Assembly: GCA_040901795.1 (NCBI GenBank)
Contig: JBBDYH010000059.1
Location: 1 to 32,033 of the forward strand
Source of the DNA: JBBDYH01 sp040901795
GTDB taxonomy: Bacteria; Planctomycetota; Planctomycetia; Pirellulales; JALHPA01
Reading direction: 5' to 3'
Length of the DNA: 32,033 nucleotides
Each line of letters begins with the position of its first letter. Positions within the stretch are counted from its first letter, which is position 1. Below the pieces are notes generated by a model, which worked only from the letters and a program-made list of their open reading frames with translations, did not search any database and was not told the DNA's origin. A program made the translations under genes and the position numbers. Below, piece after piece: positions 20,717 through 28,863 of this stretch.

Positions 20717-23665
20717 CTATTCACATTCCGCCCAGTTCTTGCCGGTTTTGACATCGACCGCGAGCGGGACGGAAAGCTCTTCGGCCTGAGCCATCTCTTC
20801 GACGACCAGCTCGGTGACTTCGTCGAGCTCGTCGGGGGGAACTTCGAAGACGAGCTCATCATGGATTTGCAGGAGCATGCGGGCGCGCCGCCCCTCGCGG
20901 CGGAGGCGATCATAGACGTTCAACATTGCCAGCTTGATAATGTCGGCCGCTGAGCCTTGGATCACGGTGTTGATGGCGGTTCGCTCCGCCAGATTGCGCG
21001 AGCGGCTGAAACGATCGGCTACCGCCCCGTTGGCCCAGCCGGGATCGCGCACGCCGTTGATCGTGCGGCGGCGGCCCCGGATGGTCGTGACGTATTCCTT
21101 TTCGCGGCAATCCCAGAGGATCTTGCCGAGGAATTTGCTGACGCCGGGATAGCCGGCGAAGTAGTTGTCGATAAACTGGGCTGCCTCGTCCTGTGAAATG
21201 TCGAGCGCCTTTGACAGGCCGAACGGGCTTTGGCCATAGATCACGCCGAAGTTCACCGCCTTGGCCACGCGACGCTGTTGGCTCGTCACCTGATCCAGCG
21301 GCACGCCGAACACCTGGCTGGCCACGCGGGCGTGAATGTCTTCGTTCTTCTCGAACGATTCGCGCAAGGCCTCGTCGCCCGAAAAATGCGCCAGCACGCG
21401 GAGCTCGATCTGCGAATAGTCGCAGGCCAAAAGCAGCCAGCCGTCTTCGCCGGGCAGAAACGCCGAGCGGATTTCGCGGCTCTCCTGGGTGCGGATGGGG
21501 ATGTTTTGCAGGTTCGGATCGCTACTGCTCAACCGCCCAGTCGCCGCCACCGTCTGATTGAACGACGCGTGAATTCGGCCGGTCTGCGGGTGGATCATCG
21601 TCGGCAGCGCGTCGACGTACGTGCCCTTCAGCTTGGAGTATTGGCGGTACTCGATGATCTTGGCGGGCAGGGGATGGCGGCGGGCGAGTTCTTCGAGCAC
21701 GTCGACGTCGGTGCTGGGGCCGGTCTTGGTGCGCTTGATCACCGGCAGCTTGTGTTCGACAAACAGGATCTCTTGAAGCTGCTTGGGCGAGCCGATATTG
21801 AACTGACGGCCGGCCGCTTCGTAAATTTCGCCTTCGAGCTTGAGCAGTCGCTCGCCATACTCGCGGCTAAGCTCGCCGAGCCGCCCGGCGTCGATCCGCA
21901 CGCCGTTGTATTCCAGTTCCACGAGTACGTCGATCAGCGGCACTTCCAGCGTCGTGAACAGCGCATTGAGCGACGCGCTCTTCAGTTTTTCATCCAGCGG
22001 CGGCACGAGCCGCAACGCCACGTCGGCGTCTTCGGCGGCGTATTGCGTAATCTGCGCAACGGGCACCTCGTCCATCCGCCGCTGCGTTTTGCCCGAACCG
22101 ATCAGCGCTTCGATCTTGGTCGTCTTGTAGTTAAGGTAGCGCTCCGCCAGCTCGTCGAGGTTGTGGTTCCGCTCGCCGGCATCGAGCAGGTAACTGGCGA
22201 CCATCGTGTCGAAGCACAACCCGCGCAAGTTCACGCCGGCCGACCGGAGCACGATCATGTCGTATTTCAGGTTCTGACCGACCTTTTCAATGGCCGGGTT
22301 TTCAAGGATCGACCGTAACGCCTCCAGGGTCTGCTGCGGGTCGAGGCGTTGCTCCCCTTCCGGCGCCCGGACGGGAATGTAATACGACTCGCCTTCGTTC
22401 CAGGCGAACGAGTAGCCGACGATCTCGGCGAACCGCGGGGCGATATGCGTGGTTTCGGTGTCGAACGAAACGCGCTTCTGCACGCTCAATTGATCGACCA
22501 GCCATTCCAGGCGCTCGGGGCTGTCGATCGTTTCGTAGCGGACCTCCCACTCGACGCGGCGGGCGGGGATCTGGGCGCGCATCTTGTCGGCCAGTGTGTG
22601 AAAGCCGAGCTCGACGAACAAATCCATGGCGGCTTCGGCGTCGAAACCGGTGCAGCAGCCTTCGTCCCAAGGGATTTCGATGGGCGTGTACGAATCGAGC
22701 CGCACCAGCTTGCGGCTGGCAAAGGCCTGCTCACGGCCGTTGACCAGGTTTTCCTTCCGCTTGCCGGAGAGCTGGTCGATGTGTTCGTAGACGCCTTCGA
22801 GCGTGTCGTACTTTTGCAGGAGCTCACGGGCGATTTTCGGTCCGATGAGCGGCACGCCGGGGATGTTATCGACGGGGTCGCCCACCAGTGTTTGATAGTC
22901 GACGACCTGGTCGGGACGGACGCCCCAGTCGTCATTGAGCGCCGCCTTGTCCATGGCCGAGTTTTTCCGCATGTTGTAGAGCCGCACGCGGTCGCTGATG
23001 AGCTGCCGGCAATCCTTGTCAGCGGTGACGACATAGCACTCGCCGCCGCTTTCCTCGGTCACGCGGGCGACAGTGGCCAGCACGTCGTCGGCCTCGTACC
23101 CTTCGCACTCGAGCACAGGAATGCCCATCACCGCCAGGACGCGACGAATTTGCGGCAACTGCGGAATCAGGTCGGCGGGGAATTCGGTGCGGTGTTCCTT
23201 GTACGCCTCGTACAAGACGTGGCGGAAGGTCGGAGTTTCGGATTCCAAGGCACAGTACAAGTAGTCGGGCTTTCGCTGCTCCAGGATCGTGAACATGTCG
23301 CGCGTAAAACCGAACACGGCGTTGACCGGCTCGCCGCGGGGGCTGGTCATGTTGGGGATGGCGTGAAAGACTTGGAAGATTAGCGACATGCTGTCGATGA
23401 TCCAGACTTTTTTGCCTTTGAGGTCGACGATTTCCTGGGCCTTGAGCGGCACATCGTCATGCGGCAGGCCGTCGAGGTCCTCGGGGCGGGATTCGTCGAG
23501 AGCTTGTTGCGATTCGTCTTCGGCGATAGCCCCCGGCGGAAGCCGGGGGTTTTGCGTGGCGACGGCTGTTGGCGCTTCGAACCCCGGCCTTCCGGCCGGG
23601 GCCATGGTGTCGGCGAGACCGGGCAGCATTGGTTGCTGGCGATTTTTAGGAGGACGTTTGGCCAT
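20717..23665 (-). CDS. polA: DNA polymerase I
   Basis: This 982-aa enzyme has all three activities. A 5'-nuclease domain (about 85-370) contains VWIIDSMSLIFQVFHA, GYEADDVLATVA and NIPGVPLIGPKIA. The 3'-5' exonuclease domain is intact: FDTETT (D402, E404), GQNLKYDM and YAAEDAD. The polymerase domain has motif A DYSQIELR (D749), motif B RRVAKAVNFGVIYG and motif C QIHDELVFE (D936). It repairs and processes Okazaki fragments. The first 80 residues are a low-complexity extension absent from typical PolA (about 880-930 aa). Part of it (APAGRPGFEAP and NPRLPPGAI) is encoded by palindromic repeats at 23582-23601 and 23530-23549. A parS-like motif lies 27 bp upstream. Confidence 0.98.
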   Translation of the reverse strand: MAKRPPKNRQQPMLPGLADTMAPAGRPGFEAPTAVATQNPRLPPGAIAEDESQQALDESRPEDLDGLPHDDVPLKAQEIVDLKGKKVWIIDSMSLIFQVFHAIPNMTSPRGEPVNAVFGFTRDMFTILEQRKPDYLYCALESETPTFRHVLYEAYKEHRTEFPADLIPQLPQIRRVLAVMGIPVLECEGYEADDVLATVARVTEESGGECYVVTADKDCRQLISDRVRLYNMRKNSAMDKAALNDDWGVRPDQVVDYQTLVGDPVDNIPGVPLIGPKIARELLQKYDTLEGVYEHIDQLSGKRKENLVNGREQAFASRKLVRLDSYTPIEIPWDEGCCTGFDAEAAMDLFVELGFHTLADKMRAQIPARRVEWEVRYETIDSPERLEWLVDQLSVQKRVSFDTETTHIAPRFAEIVGYSFAWNEGESYYIPVRAPEGEQRLDPQQTLEALRSILENPAIEKVGQNLKYDMIVLRSAGVNLRGLCFDTMVASYLLDAGERNHNLDELAERYLNYKTTKIEALIGSGKTQRRMDEVPVAQITQYAAEDADVALRLVPPLDEKLKSASLNALFTTLEVPLIDVLVELEYNGVRIDAGRLGELSREYGERLLKLEGEIYEAAGRQFNIGSPKQLQEILFVEHKLPVIKRTKTGPSTDVDVLEELARRHPLPAKIIEYRQYSKLKGTYVDALPTMIHPQTGRIHASFNQTVAATGRLSSSDPNLQNIPIRTQESREIRSAFLPGEDGWLLLACDYSQIELRVLAHFSGDEALRESFEKNEDIHARVASQVFGVPLDQVTSQQRRVAKAVNFGVIYGQSPFGLSKALDISQDEAAQFIDNYFAGYPGVSKFLGKILWDCREKEYVTTIRGRRRTINGVRDPGWANGAVADRFSRSRNLAERTAINTVIQGSAADIIKLAMLNVYDRLRREGRRARMLLQIHDELVFEVPPDELDEVTELVVEEMAQAEELSVPLAVDVKTGKNWAECE
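23530..23549. repeat. CCCCCGGC palindrome inside polA
   Basis: 8-bp arms (CCCCCGGC and GCCGGGGG) flank a GGAA loop. The element is translated within the N-terminal extension of PolA as NPRLPPGAI. It is a relative of the CCCCGGCC element located 33 bp away. Confidence 0.8.
23582..23601. repeat. CCCCGGCC palindrome inside polA
   Basis: This is identical in core to the elements at 332-351 and 13253-13272. The 22-nt segment 23581-23602 matches 331-352. Translated on the minus strand it gives APAGRPG in the PolA N-terminal extension. Confidence 0.85.
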
Positions 23666-23691
23666 CCGGAGAGGCAGATTAAGGGTCAGAA

Positions 23692-23707
23692 CGTTTCACG
23701 TGAAATA
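23692..23707. promoter_or_regulatory. parS-like palindrome
   Basis: The site reads CGTTTCACGTGAAATA and contains the full 12-bp palindrome TTTCACGTGAAA. It matches 14 of 16 positions of the well-known bacterial parS consensus TGTTTCACGTGAAACA. It lies upstream of polA. It is a candidate ParB (Spo0J) binding site; none of the parA/parB genes are in the window. Confidence 0.6.
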
Positions 23708-23797
23708 TCGCTATTTAAGATTCAGCGTGAACACTCAAAGTTCACAGTTGGCGGTCAAGGTCAGAAGAGTTTGCTCGGCCGTTTCCCTGCGATTCAG

Positions 23798-24007
23798 CTA
23801 ATGTTCCCGTTCGCGCCGCCATGAGTTCTCACGTAAGATTCTCGAAGCGACGCTGGGATCAACTCGCTGGAATTTGGCGGCGCTGAGATCAGGTACCGGC
23901 TGATTTGGTCTTATTAAGTCAAGCACTTGATTCGGATCGAAGTTGTAGAATCCGTCCTTCCAAAAAACGACGTACACGATTGCGTTTTTGGGTGACTTAG
24001 CAATCAT
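23798..24007 (-). CDS. 69-aa hypothetical protein
   Basis: A small basic protein beginning MIAKSPKNAIVYVVFWKDGFYNFDP. It overlaps the upstream 126-aa gene by 4 nt (ATGA), so translation is probably coupled. The central segment has no obvious hydrophobic helix beyond AIVYVVFW. I do not recognise a family. It lies downstream of polA's start region with the opposite promoter side open. Confidence 0.5.
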   Translation of the reverse strand: MIAKSPKNAIVYVVFWKDGFYNFDPNQVLDLIRPNQPVPDLSAAKFQRVDPSVASRILRENSWRREREH

Positions 24008-24384
24008 AAAGCGCCAGGTGGGCGTATTTGAGGCAAGGAGGCGCGATACGTATTCGCAATTTCGGTAACGAAGAACACGTCGTCTTCTGAGGGCACATCC
24101 ACTCGCTCGCCACGGGCATAGCCCACCCTGACTAGTGGCGTTCCGACTACACAGTCATAATAAGGTTCGACATAAGGTTCCACTTCAGGCGGGGAATCTT
24201 CGACGGGTTTAACGGCTTGAGTTTCAGCGAGGCGTGGCTTCTGGCTCGTGCCGTCGATGTTCTGGGAAGCGGGATCGGCTGACCTACAACGGAGGCTTTC
24301 GAGGAGCACGATACCAATCAAGCCGATGGCAAGGTACATCAGTAAGGGGCAGGAATAGCCACGGTTATGGGCCGAGGAGTGCAT
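24004..24384 (-). CDS. 126-aa hypothetical membrane-anchored protein
   Basis: The N-terminal hydrophobic segment (PLLMYLAIGLIGIVLLES, about residues 13-30) serves as an anchor or signal. It is followed by a Pro/Glu-rich linker (VEDSPPEVEPYVEPYYD) and a small C-terminal region ending PQIRPPGAL. The stop overlaps the start of the 69-aa gene, indicating an operon. No family recognised. Confidence 0.5.
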   Translation of the reverse strand: MHSSAHNRGYSCPLLMYLAIGLIGIVLLESLRCRSADPASQNIDGTSQKPRLAETQAVKPVEDSPPEVEPYVEPYYDCVVGTPLVRVGYARGERVDVPSEDDVFFVTEIANTYRASLPQIRPPGAL

Positions 24385-24520
24385 TAGGGCGGACTCGCTC
24401 TATGAGGACGTACAAATTCTGCTAAACGATTTACTGATCGCGGCCATAGGACAGCAGTCCGAGGTCCTACCCCCCCGCGCCGCAGGCTTGTATCTTCATG
24501 GCGAAAACGTTTTGTGTGGA

Positions 24521-25186
24521 TCACAACGCGACCGAATCGCCAAGGGCCTTGAGCACTGTTTGTCGCGCTTCGGGCTCCAAGAACGGTATAGCAAGAATGC
24601 TTACGGCGATCGACTTTGTGTCGCGAATCGTGATGAGTTCGTTATACCATTTCTGTAGAGTAATCCTCTGGACATTAATGTGCTCATGGACATCGCACTT
24701 TCGCTTCGATTTGTCCTCCGTGCAGGCTTTTGCGATGAACGGCCGAAACTGAACTTTTGAAGAGGCAGGGTCGAACCAGAGACCATGCGGGCTAAGCTCG
24801 ACGATCTTATCGTCGTTACAAACCACGAACCCGGCCTCTTCCTCAAGCTCTTTCTTCACCGCATCTTTCGCCGTCTGCCCCTTCTCAATCGAGCCGCCGG
24901 ATAGTTCCAGGACCATCTCGCCAGCGCCGTATCGAAAGTGCTCAAGAGCGATGACATTTCCCTCCAAGTCGAGCGGCAGAACAACGACAGGGACTTGTGT
25001 GGCACCAAAGAGCAGCCATTCGCTGAGGCTACCGAATGGTTCTGGAAACGTCTCTCGACAGACAACTTTGCCGAACTCTCGATATATCGTCGTATGGCCG
25101 AGGCGGAACGGAAGGGCTAGATTCGGCGGCTGTGCCTTGGTTTGGTCGTTCATGTTCGTGGTGTCAAATGACGGAGCACGCGGCAT
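24521..25186 (-). CDS. NUDIX hydrolase with atypical Nudix box
   Basis: This 221-aa protein is read from ATG at 25186, which overlaps the toxin stop by one base (TGATG); an internal ATG at 25153 is an alternative. The Nudix box region is GGSIEKGQTAKDAVKKELEE then EAGF (about residues 97-120). Compared with the consensus Gx5Ex7REUxEExGU, the first Glu is Gln (Q104) and the Arg is Lys (K112), while the metal-binding EExG end is intact. The family hydrolyses nucleoside diphosphates linked to another moiety, such as ADP-ribose, with Mg2+. The fold before the box (EWLLFGATQVPVVVLPLD) fits ADP-ribose pyrophosphatases. It is coupled to a toxin-antitoxin pair. Confidence 0.85.
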   Translation of the reverse strand: MPRAPSFDTTNMNDQTKAQPPNLALPFRLGHTTIYREFGKVVCRETFPEPFGSLSEWLLFGATQVPVVVLPLDLEGNVIALEHFRYGAGEMVLELSGGSIEKGQTAKDAVKKELEEEAGFVVCNDDKIVELSPHGLWFDPASSKVQFRPFIAKACTEDKSKRKCDVHEHINVQRITLQKWYNELITIRDTKSIAVSILAIPFLEPEARQTVLKALGDSVAL

Positions 25187-25512
25187 CAAGCGAGATCGTC
25201 CGGTGTCAACGGGCGACGTGCTGCATGGCGGACGGTAAGGACGAGCACTGTCTGGCGAACGATCGTAAAGATCACGCGGTGCGTAGACTTGGAGCTCAGT
25301 CCGTAGTGAAGCTCGCGTATCTCATAAGGGAATGAGTCATTTTCCGCCGCAACCGGGCGCGCCTCCGGAGAGACGGCCAGGGCAGCAATCGCGGCGCGGA
25401 TGCCTTGGTACCACCGTTCGGCTTGTTCGACTGACCGATTCTCAGCCCACCAGGCGGCGGCATCCTCGATTTCCCGAGCCGCGCGCTCGGTGGCGATCAC
25501 GGTATAAGTCAT
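25186..25512 (-). CDS. RelE/ParE-superfamily toxin
   Basis: This 108-aa protein begins MTYTVIATERAAREIEDAAAWWAEN. It has the helical WYQGIRAAIAALAVSPEARPV segment, then PYEIRELHYGLSSKSTHRVIFTI and VLVLTVRHAARRPL, the strand order of ParE/RelE toxins. The conserved R..VIF and VRHAARR segments fit the family. Its start overlaps the antitoxin stop (ATGA), and its stop overlaps the NUDIX start. Confidence 0.88.
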   Translation of the reverse strand: MTYTVIATERAAREIEDAAAWWAENRSVEQAERWYQGIRAAIAALAVSPEARPVAAENDSFPYEIRELHYGLSSKSTHRVIFTIVRQTVLVLTVRHAARRPLTPDDLA

Positions 25513-25760
25513 TCTTGGGAAATCGCGGCGAGCCGCGCGCGGATGCGTGCGTCGAGTTCATCCAGCGTCACGACGCGGCCTGCTTCCATGTCGGCAATGC
25601 CATCACGAATGGCGGCCAGATCCTCTTGCTGCTGTATGCTACGGAACGTCGGCTCGTCTACTAAGTAATAGTGCCGACGCGTCTCGTCGTCTTCCACGAG
25701 CACTGGACCGTTGCTCCGGTCCAAGGCTTCACGTTGCTCAGGAGTAAGCTTGGGAGTCAT
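25509..25760 (-). CDS. Antitoxin-like protein
   Basis: This 83-aa acidic protein has an N-terminal LTPEQREALDRSNGPVLVED segment, then TRRHYYLVDEPTFRS and a helix (DLAAIRDGIADMEAGRVV) with a C-terminal LDELDARIRARLAAI. This resembles small antitoxins partnered with RelE/ParE toxins, without a clear Phd or AbrB fold. There is no good ribosome-binding site; a -10-like TAGAAT lies only 6 nt before the ATG, suggesting a leaderless message. Confidence 0.75.
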   Translation of the reverse strand: MTPKLTPEQREALDRSNGPVLVEDDETRRHYYLVDEPTFRSIQQQEDLAAIRDGIADMEAGRVVTLDELDARIRARLAAISQE

Positions 25761-25766
25761 TCTGAT

Positions 25767-25796
25767 ATTCTAACGGTTGGAATGATTGGCAGCCAA
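25767..25796 (-). promoter_or_regulatory. Candidate leaderless promoter of the toxin-antitoxin-NUDIX operon
   Basis: On the minus strand TTGGCT (25796-25791) and TAGAAT (25772-25767) are separated by 18 nt. The transcript start would fall on or next to the ATG at 25760. The -10 matches consensus at 4 or more positions; the -35 matches TTGACA at 4 of 6. Confidence 0.3.
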
Positions 25797-25867
25797 TCGG
25801 GCAGGTTCCATGCCGGCGATGGCGTGCGGAATGGCGGGCGAGAATGGAAACAGATGCGCTCGGGTGA

Positions 25868-26983
25868 CTAATCTCTGCCGCGGGCAATTGTCTTGGCCTT
25901 GACGAGAGGATGGCCGTTTTCGTCCGCTTCCCAAGCGACGACGATGGGGCCACGCGACGCCGCGGCGACCACCGGGTCGCGGGCGTGACTGGCCAGCTTG
26001 ATCGGCTGATTGTCGGCTGAGGCCGCGAAGTACAAGTCGCCGGGGCGTGCGCTAAGCCAAACCGCGTACAGACCTTGATCGTTAGCAGCCAGCCAGGGCT
26101 GTAATCCGCGGTCGAGTTTTTGCTCTTGCGACGGCTCTTGGGCCGAAAGGAACACATCATGATTGCGGCGCCAAACGGCGGCGGGTCGGCTGTTCGGGCC
26201 GATCGCCAGAGCGCCGCCATCCATCGGACAAGCATCGAGCCGCCAGCTTCCCTGTCCCAGCTTGACGGCCTTGGCGAACGTGCGGCCGCCGTCATTCGAC
26301 GTGGTCCAGTACATGTCTCGGTCGCCAGCCAGCGAGTTGCGCCACAGCACGTAAAGCGATCCGCGCTGGTCGTACGCGACCGACGGATGGCAACATTCGC
26401 AGATCGAGCCGTCCGGCGACTCATAGATCAACGTGTTTTCAGACCAGGTTGTACCGCCGTCGGTCGATCGCGAGCCGAAGAGCTGTGTTCGCTTATTGCG
26501 GAGATCGAGCCATACGCAAAAGGCATCGCCGTTTCCGGCGGCGGCCGTTGCGTGCAGGCCCTCTCTGGCGGAGGCAGCGGTGTCGTTGACTTGAACGGGG
26601 CCGTGCCACGATTTGCCGTTGTCCGAAGACCGCCAGGCAAAGAGATCGCCATCGCGGCCGTCGCCCAGCGAACCGCCGATGGCGGTGATCATGATAGCCT
26701 CTTTCGTGACGGCAATGCGCGGGCCGCGCCGCATGCCGAGCGCCAGCGCCTTGAGCTTTGCGACGCGGACAGGCTCCGTGTAGCTTGCGCCATGGTCGCT
26801 GGAGAAGCTGTAATAGATCGCGCCTCCCGAGCCGAATGTAAGGTGGATTCGGCCGCGACCATCGATGGCAAGTTGCGGCTGCCGGGCGCCGAGTGACGCT
26901 CCGATCGTAACGGCGTCTGAGCCTGATGCGGAACAAACCAGGCCAACGGTCAATAGCAGGGCAAGTAGGAGATTCGACTTCAT
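25868..26983 (-). CDS. Secreted BNR/Asp-box repeat protein (sialidase-like fold)
   Basis: This 371-aa protein starts at 26983 (MKSNLLLALLLTVGLVCSASG, signal peptide). This ATG overlaps the stop of the upstream pentapeptide gene (ATGA), so the much longer upstream frame is rejected. Four Asp-box motifs are visible: SSDHGASY, SSDNGKSW, STDGGTTW and SNDGGRTF, the hallmark of the six-bladed sialidase/BNR beta-propeller. Further strands such as HLTFGSGGAIYYSF follow. The Arg triad of true sialidases is not obvious, so enzymatic activity is uncertain. A CECCHP motif (about residue 195) is a local Cys cluster. Confidence 0.85.
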   Translation of the reverse strand: MKSNLLLALLLTVGLVCSASGSDAVTIGASLGARQPQLAIDGRGRIHLTFGSGGAIYYSFSSDHGASYTEPVRVAKLKALALGMRRGPRIAVTKEAIMITAIGGSLGDGRDGDLFAWRSSDNGKSWHGPVQVNDTAASAREGLHATAAAGNGDAFCVWLDLRNKRTQLFGSRSTDGGTTWSENTLIYESPDGSICECCHPSVAYDQRGSLYVLWRNSLAGDRDMYWTTSNDGGRTFAKAVKLGQGSWRLDACPMDGGALAIGPNSRPAAVWRRNHDVFLSAQEPSQEQKLDRGLQPWLAANDQGLYAVWLSARPGDLYFAASADNQPIKLASHARDPVVAAASRGPIVVAWEADENGHPLVKAKTIARGRD

Positions 26984-28620
26984 CTGGTTGGCTGGCATGA
27001 ATGATGATGAAGGGTGCGTCGTTGTCGCGCCATCGTGGCTAGCAAAACCAGTATCGCAGCGGTTGCGGCCGATGCAAGCGTCGCCGGCTCGGGGATGAGC
27101 GTAACTTCGCCGGTGGAGTAGAGGTTGGCGGTGTCCCACTGGTAATCGCTGACGACGTTGAACTGGCCGGCTGGATTGACGCCGGTCCAATCGAAGAGCT
27201 TGAACGTGCGGCCAATTTGCGTGGTTGGGTCGACTTCGGCTGCAAAGGTCAATTCGAGAGAGCCTCCGAGTTCCACGGGGATGCTGGGTTGGAAGGAGAT
27301 GGTGGAGTCCCAAGAATCTGAATCAAATACGAGACGAAGATTACCATTTGCCCGAATGACCATCTGCTCATCGACACGAACCGGGATGGGGCGACCCAAA
27401 GTGCCCCGGGCATCATAGTCACGCACGACCAGACTATCGAATTCTGACAGGATCAACCCCTTTAGCTGTCCGTCGCTCAGAATCGTGTTGCGACTTAGAG
27501 CAGGTTCCAAGTCACCGATATTTCCGGCGTTTCGCAAATCGGCGGCTGAGAAATCCGCACCGGCTACTTGGGCAACACTAAAGTCGACGTTTGCTAAATT
27601 CGCACTCGCGAAATTGGCGCCAGTTAGGTCGCAACCGTACAGCGAGGCGTCTGCCATGTCTTGTCCTCGGAAGTCCCAGCCGGCAAGATTGTCGTTGTAG
27701 AACGTGACCTCTTGCAGGTCCCTTCGTTGATAGCTCGCCGTCGAATATAGTTCTTCCTTTCCGAACCCGTGGGACGTAGCGCCCCACAATCGTGCGCCTC
27801 TGATGTGGGCGCCGGCTAGATCAGTACCTCTGAATTCCGCGTCAATGAACGTGGCATTCGTTAGATTTGCGCCTGCAAGAACCGTGCCGGTCAGATCCGC
27901 ATTTCGCAACGAGGCACCCGTCATTTCTTGTCTGAAAAAATTCCAGCCGGACAAATCGTTGTAGGGAAGTTGAATATTCTGCAAATCCCTAAGCTGGTAG
28001 CTTGCCGTGGAATAGAGCTGTTGCGGCGAAAAGCCAGCACGAGTCGTGTCTCCGAAGTTGGCTTCCAGGACAACGGCGTCTTGCAGATTGAGATTCGCCA
28101 GCGTACTGCGGTAAAAGGACGCGCTGGTCAAGTTCTGGCCTGCTAGGTTCCATCCCGAAAGATCGTTGTGATCCAAGCCGATTCCTTGCAGGTCTTTCAC
28201 CTTGTAGCTGGCGGTGGAGTACAATTGCTGTTGGGTGAGTCCGCCGCCGGTCGCCCCGCCAAGGTTGGCCTCGGTGACGATCGCATCGTCAAAGAGGGCG
28301 TTCGCCAATTTGGTGATAAATAGATCGGCGTAGCTCAGATTTGCTTGCCTGAGGTTCACTCCCGTCAGGTTGGCAGCGTCAAAGCTTGCGTAGGCAAGGT
28401 TCGACAGCTTAAAGCTGGCCCCGGTCAGATCGCGAGCGCTCAATTGCGCGAAGTCTAGATTACGCCGATCGAGCACGACTCCCGGCTCTGGCGTGATTCC
28501 TTCAGTACCAGGGATCAACTGCCCGTTGTCCCATCGGAAGATGTCGGCGCGCGAGGGGGCGGATGCGGTTGAGGCGAGGAGGAGGGCTCCGGCCCTGAGC
28601 CAGCGGACAGTCCGTTGCAT
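26980..28620 (-). CDS. Pentapeptide-repeat protein with PEP-CTERM sorting signal
   Basis: This 546-aa secreted protein starts at 28620 (MQRTVRWLRAGALLLASTA, signal peptide); the longer frame to 28917 is unsupported. About residues 47-365 consist of A(N/D)LxG-type pentapeptides forming a right-handed beta-helix, interrupted by three modules that begin LYSTASY (133, 202 and 291) and continue RDLQ then (D/N)LxGW. A C-terminal beta-rich domain (about 380-505) precedes IPEPATLASAATAAILVLLATM and a basic RQRR (510-535), a putative PEP-CTERM membrane-sorting signal. Eleven extra residues (TLHHHSCQPTR) follow, more than usual. The gene is coupled to the BNR protein gene. Confidence 0.9.
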   Translation of the reverse strand: MQRTVRWLRAGALLLASTASAPSRADIFRWDNGQLIPGTEGITPEPGVVLDRRNLDFAQLSARDLTGASFKLSNLAYASFDAANLTGVNLRQANLSYADLFITKLANALFDDAIVTEANLGGATGGGLTQQQLYSTASYKVKDLQGIGLDHNDLSGWNLAGQNLTSASFYRSTLANLNLQDAVVLEANFGDTTRAGFSPQQLYSTASYQLRDLQNIQLPYNDLSGWNFFRQEMTGASLRNADLTGTVLAGANLTNATFIDAEFRGTDLAGAHIRGARLWGATSHGFGKEELYSTASYQRRDLQEVTFYNDNLAGWDFRGQDMADASLYGCDLTGANFASANLANVDFSVAQVAGADFSAADLRNAGNIGDLEPALSRNTILSDGQLKGLILSEFDSLVVRDYDARGTLGRPIPVRVDEQMVIRANGNLRLVFDSDSWDSTISFQPSIPVELGGSLELTFAAEVDPTTQIGRTFKLFDWTGVNPAGQFNVVSDYQWDTANLYSTGEVTLIPEPATLASAATAAILVLLATMARQRRTLHHHSCQPTR

Positions 28621-28845
28621 GAATCTTCGTCCCTGAGAAACGCGGTTGGCAAAGGGCTTATTGTAGTTGCTGGGGCTTGGGTGTGTAACAGAAATGGCCG
28701 CGAAGGGGCGGAGGGTTGGTCGCAGATGCGGTAGTCCGCAGGGCCGCGATTTCGAATGATCCGGCGAGGCGGAGCTTCGCCGTTGCGCATTACCGAGATG
28801 GGCTTTGGGAACGAGAGAAGGATTCGGAGTCGTCTGAAAAAGAAA

Positions 28846-28863
28846 GCGACGACGAGTCGTCGC
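28846..28863. other. GCGACGAC hairpin in divergent region
   Basis: 8-bp arms (GCGACGAC and GTCGTCGC) with a 2-nt loop. On the minus strand it is followed by TTTCTTTTTC, an intrinsic-terminator-like sequence. No minus-strand gene is visible upstream of it. The rest of the divergent region (28621-28952) shows no gene. Confidence 0.4.

Noticed and set aside
26984..27313. N-terminal extension of the BNR protein
   Set aside because: It is an antisense-like Arg/His-rich frame over the pentapeptide gene; the signal peptide begins at 26983.
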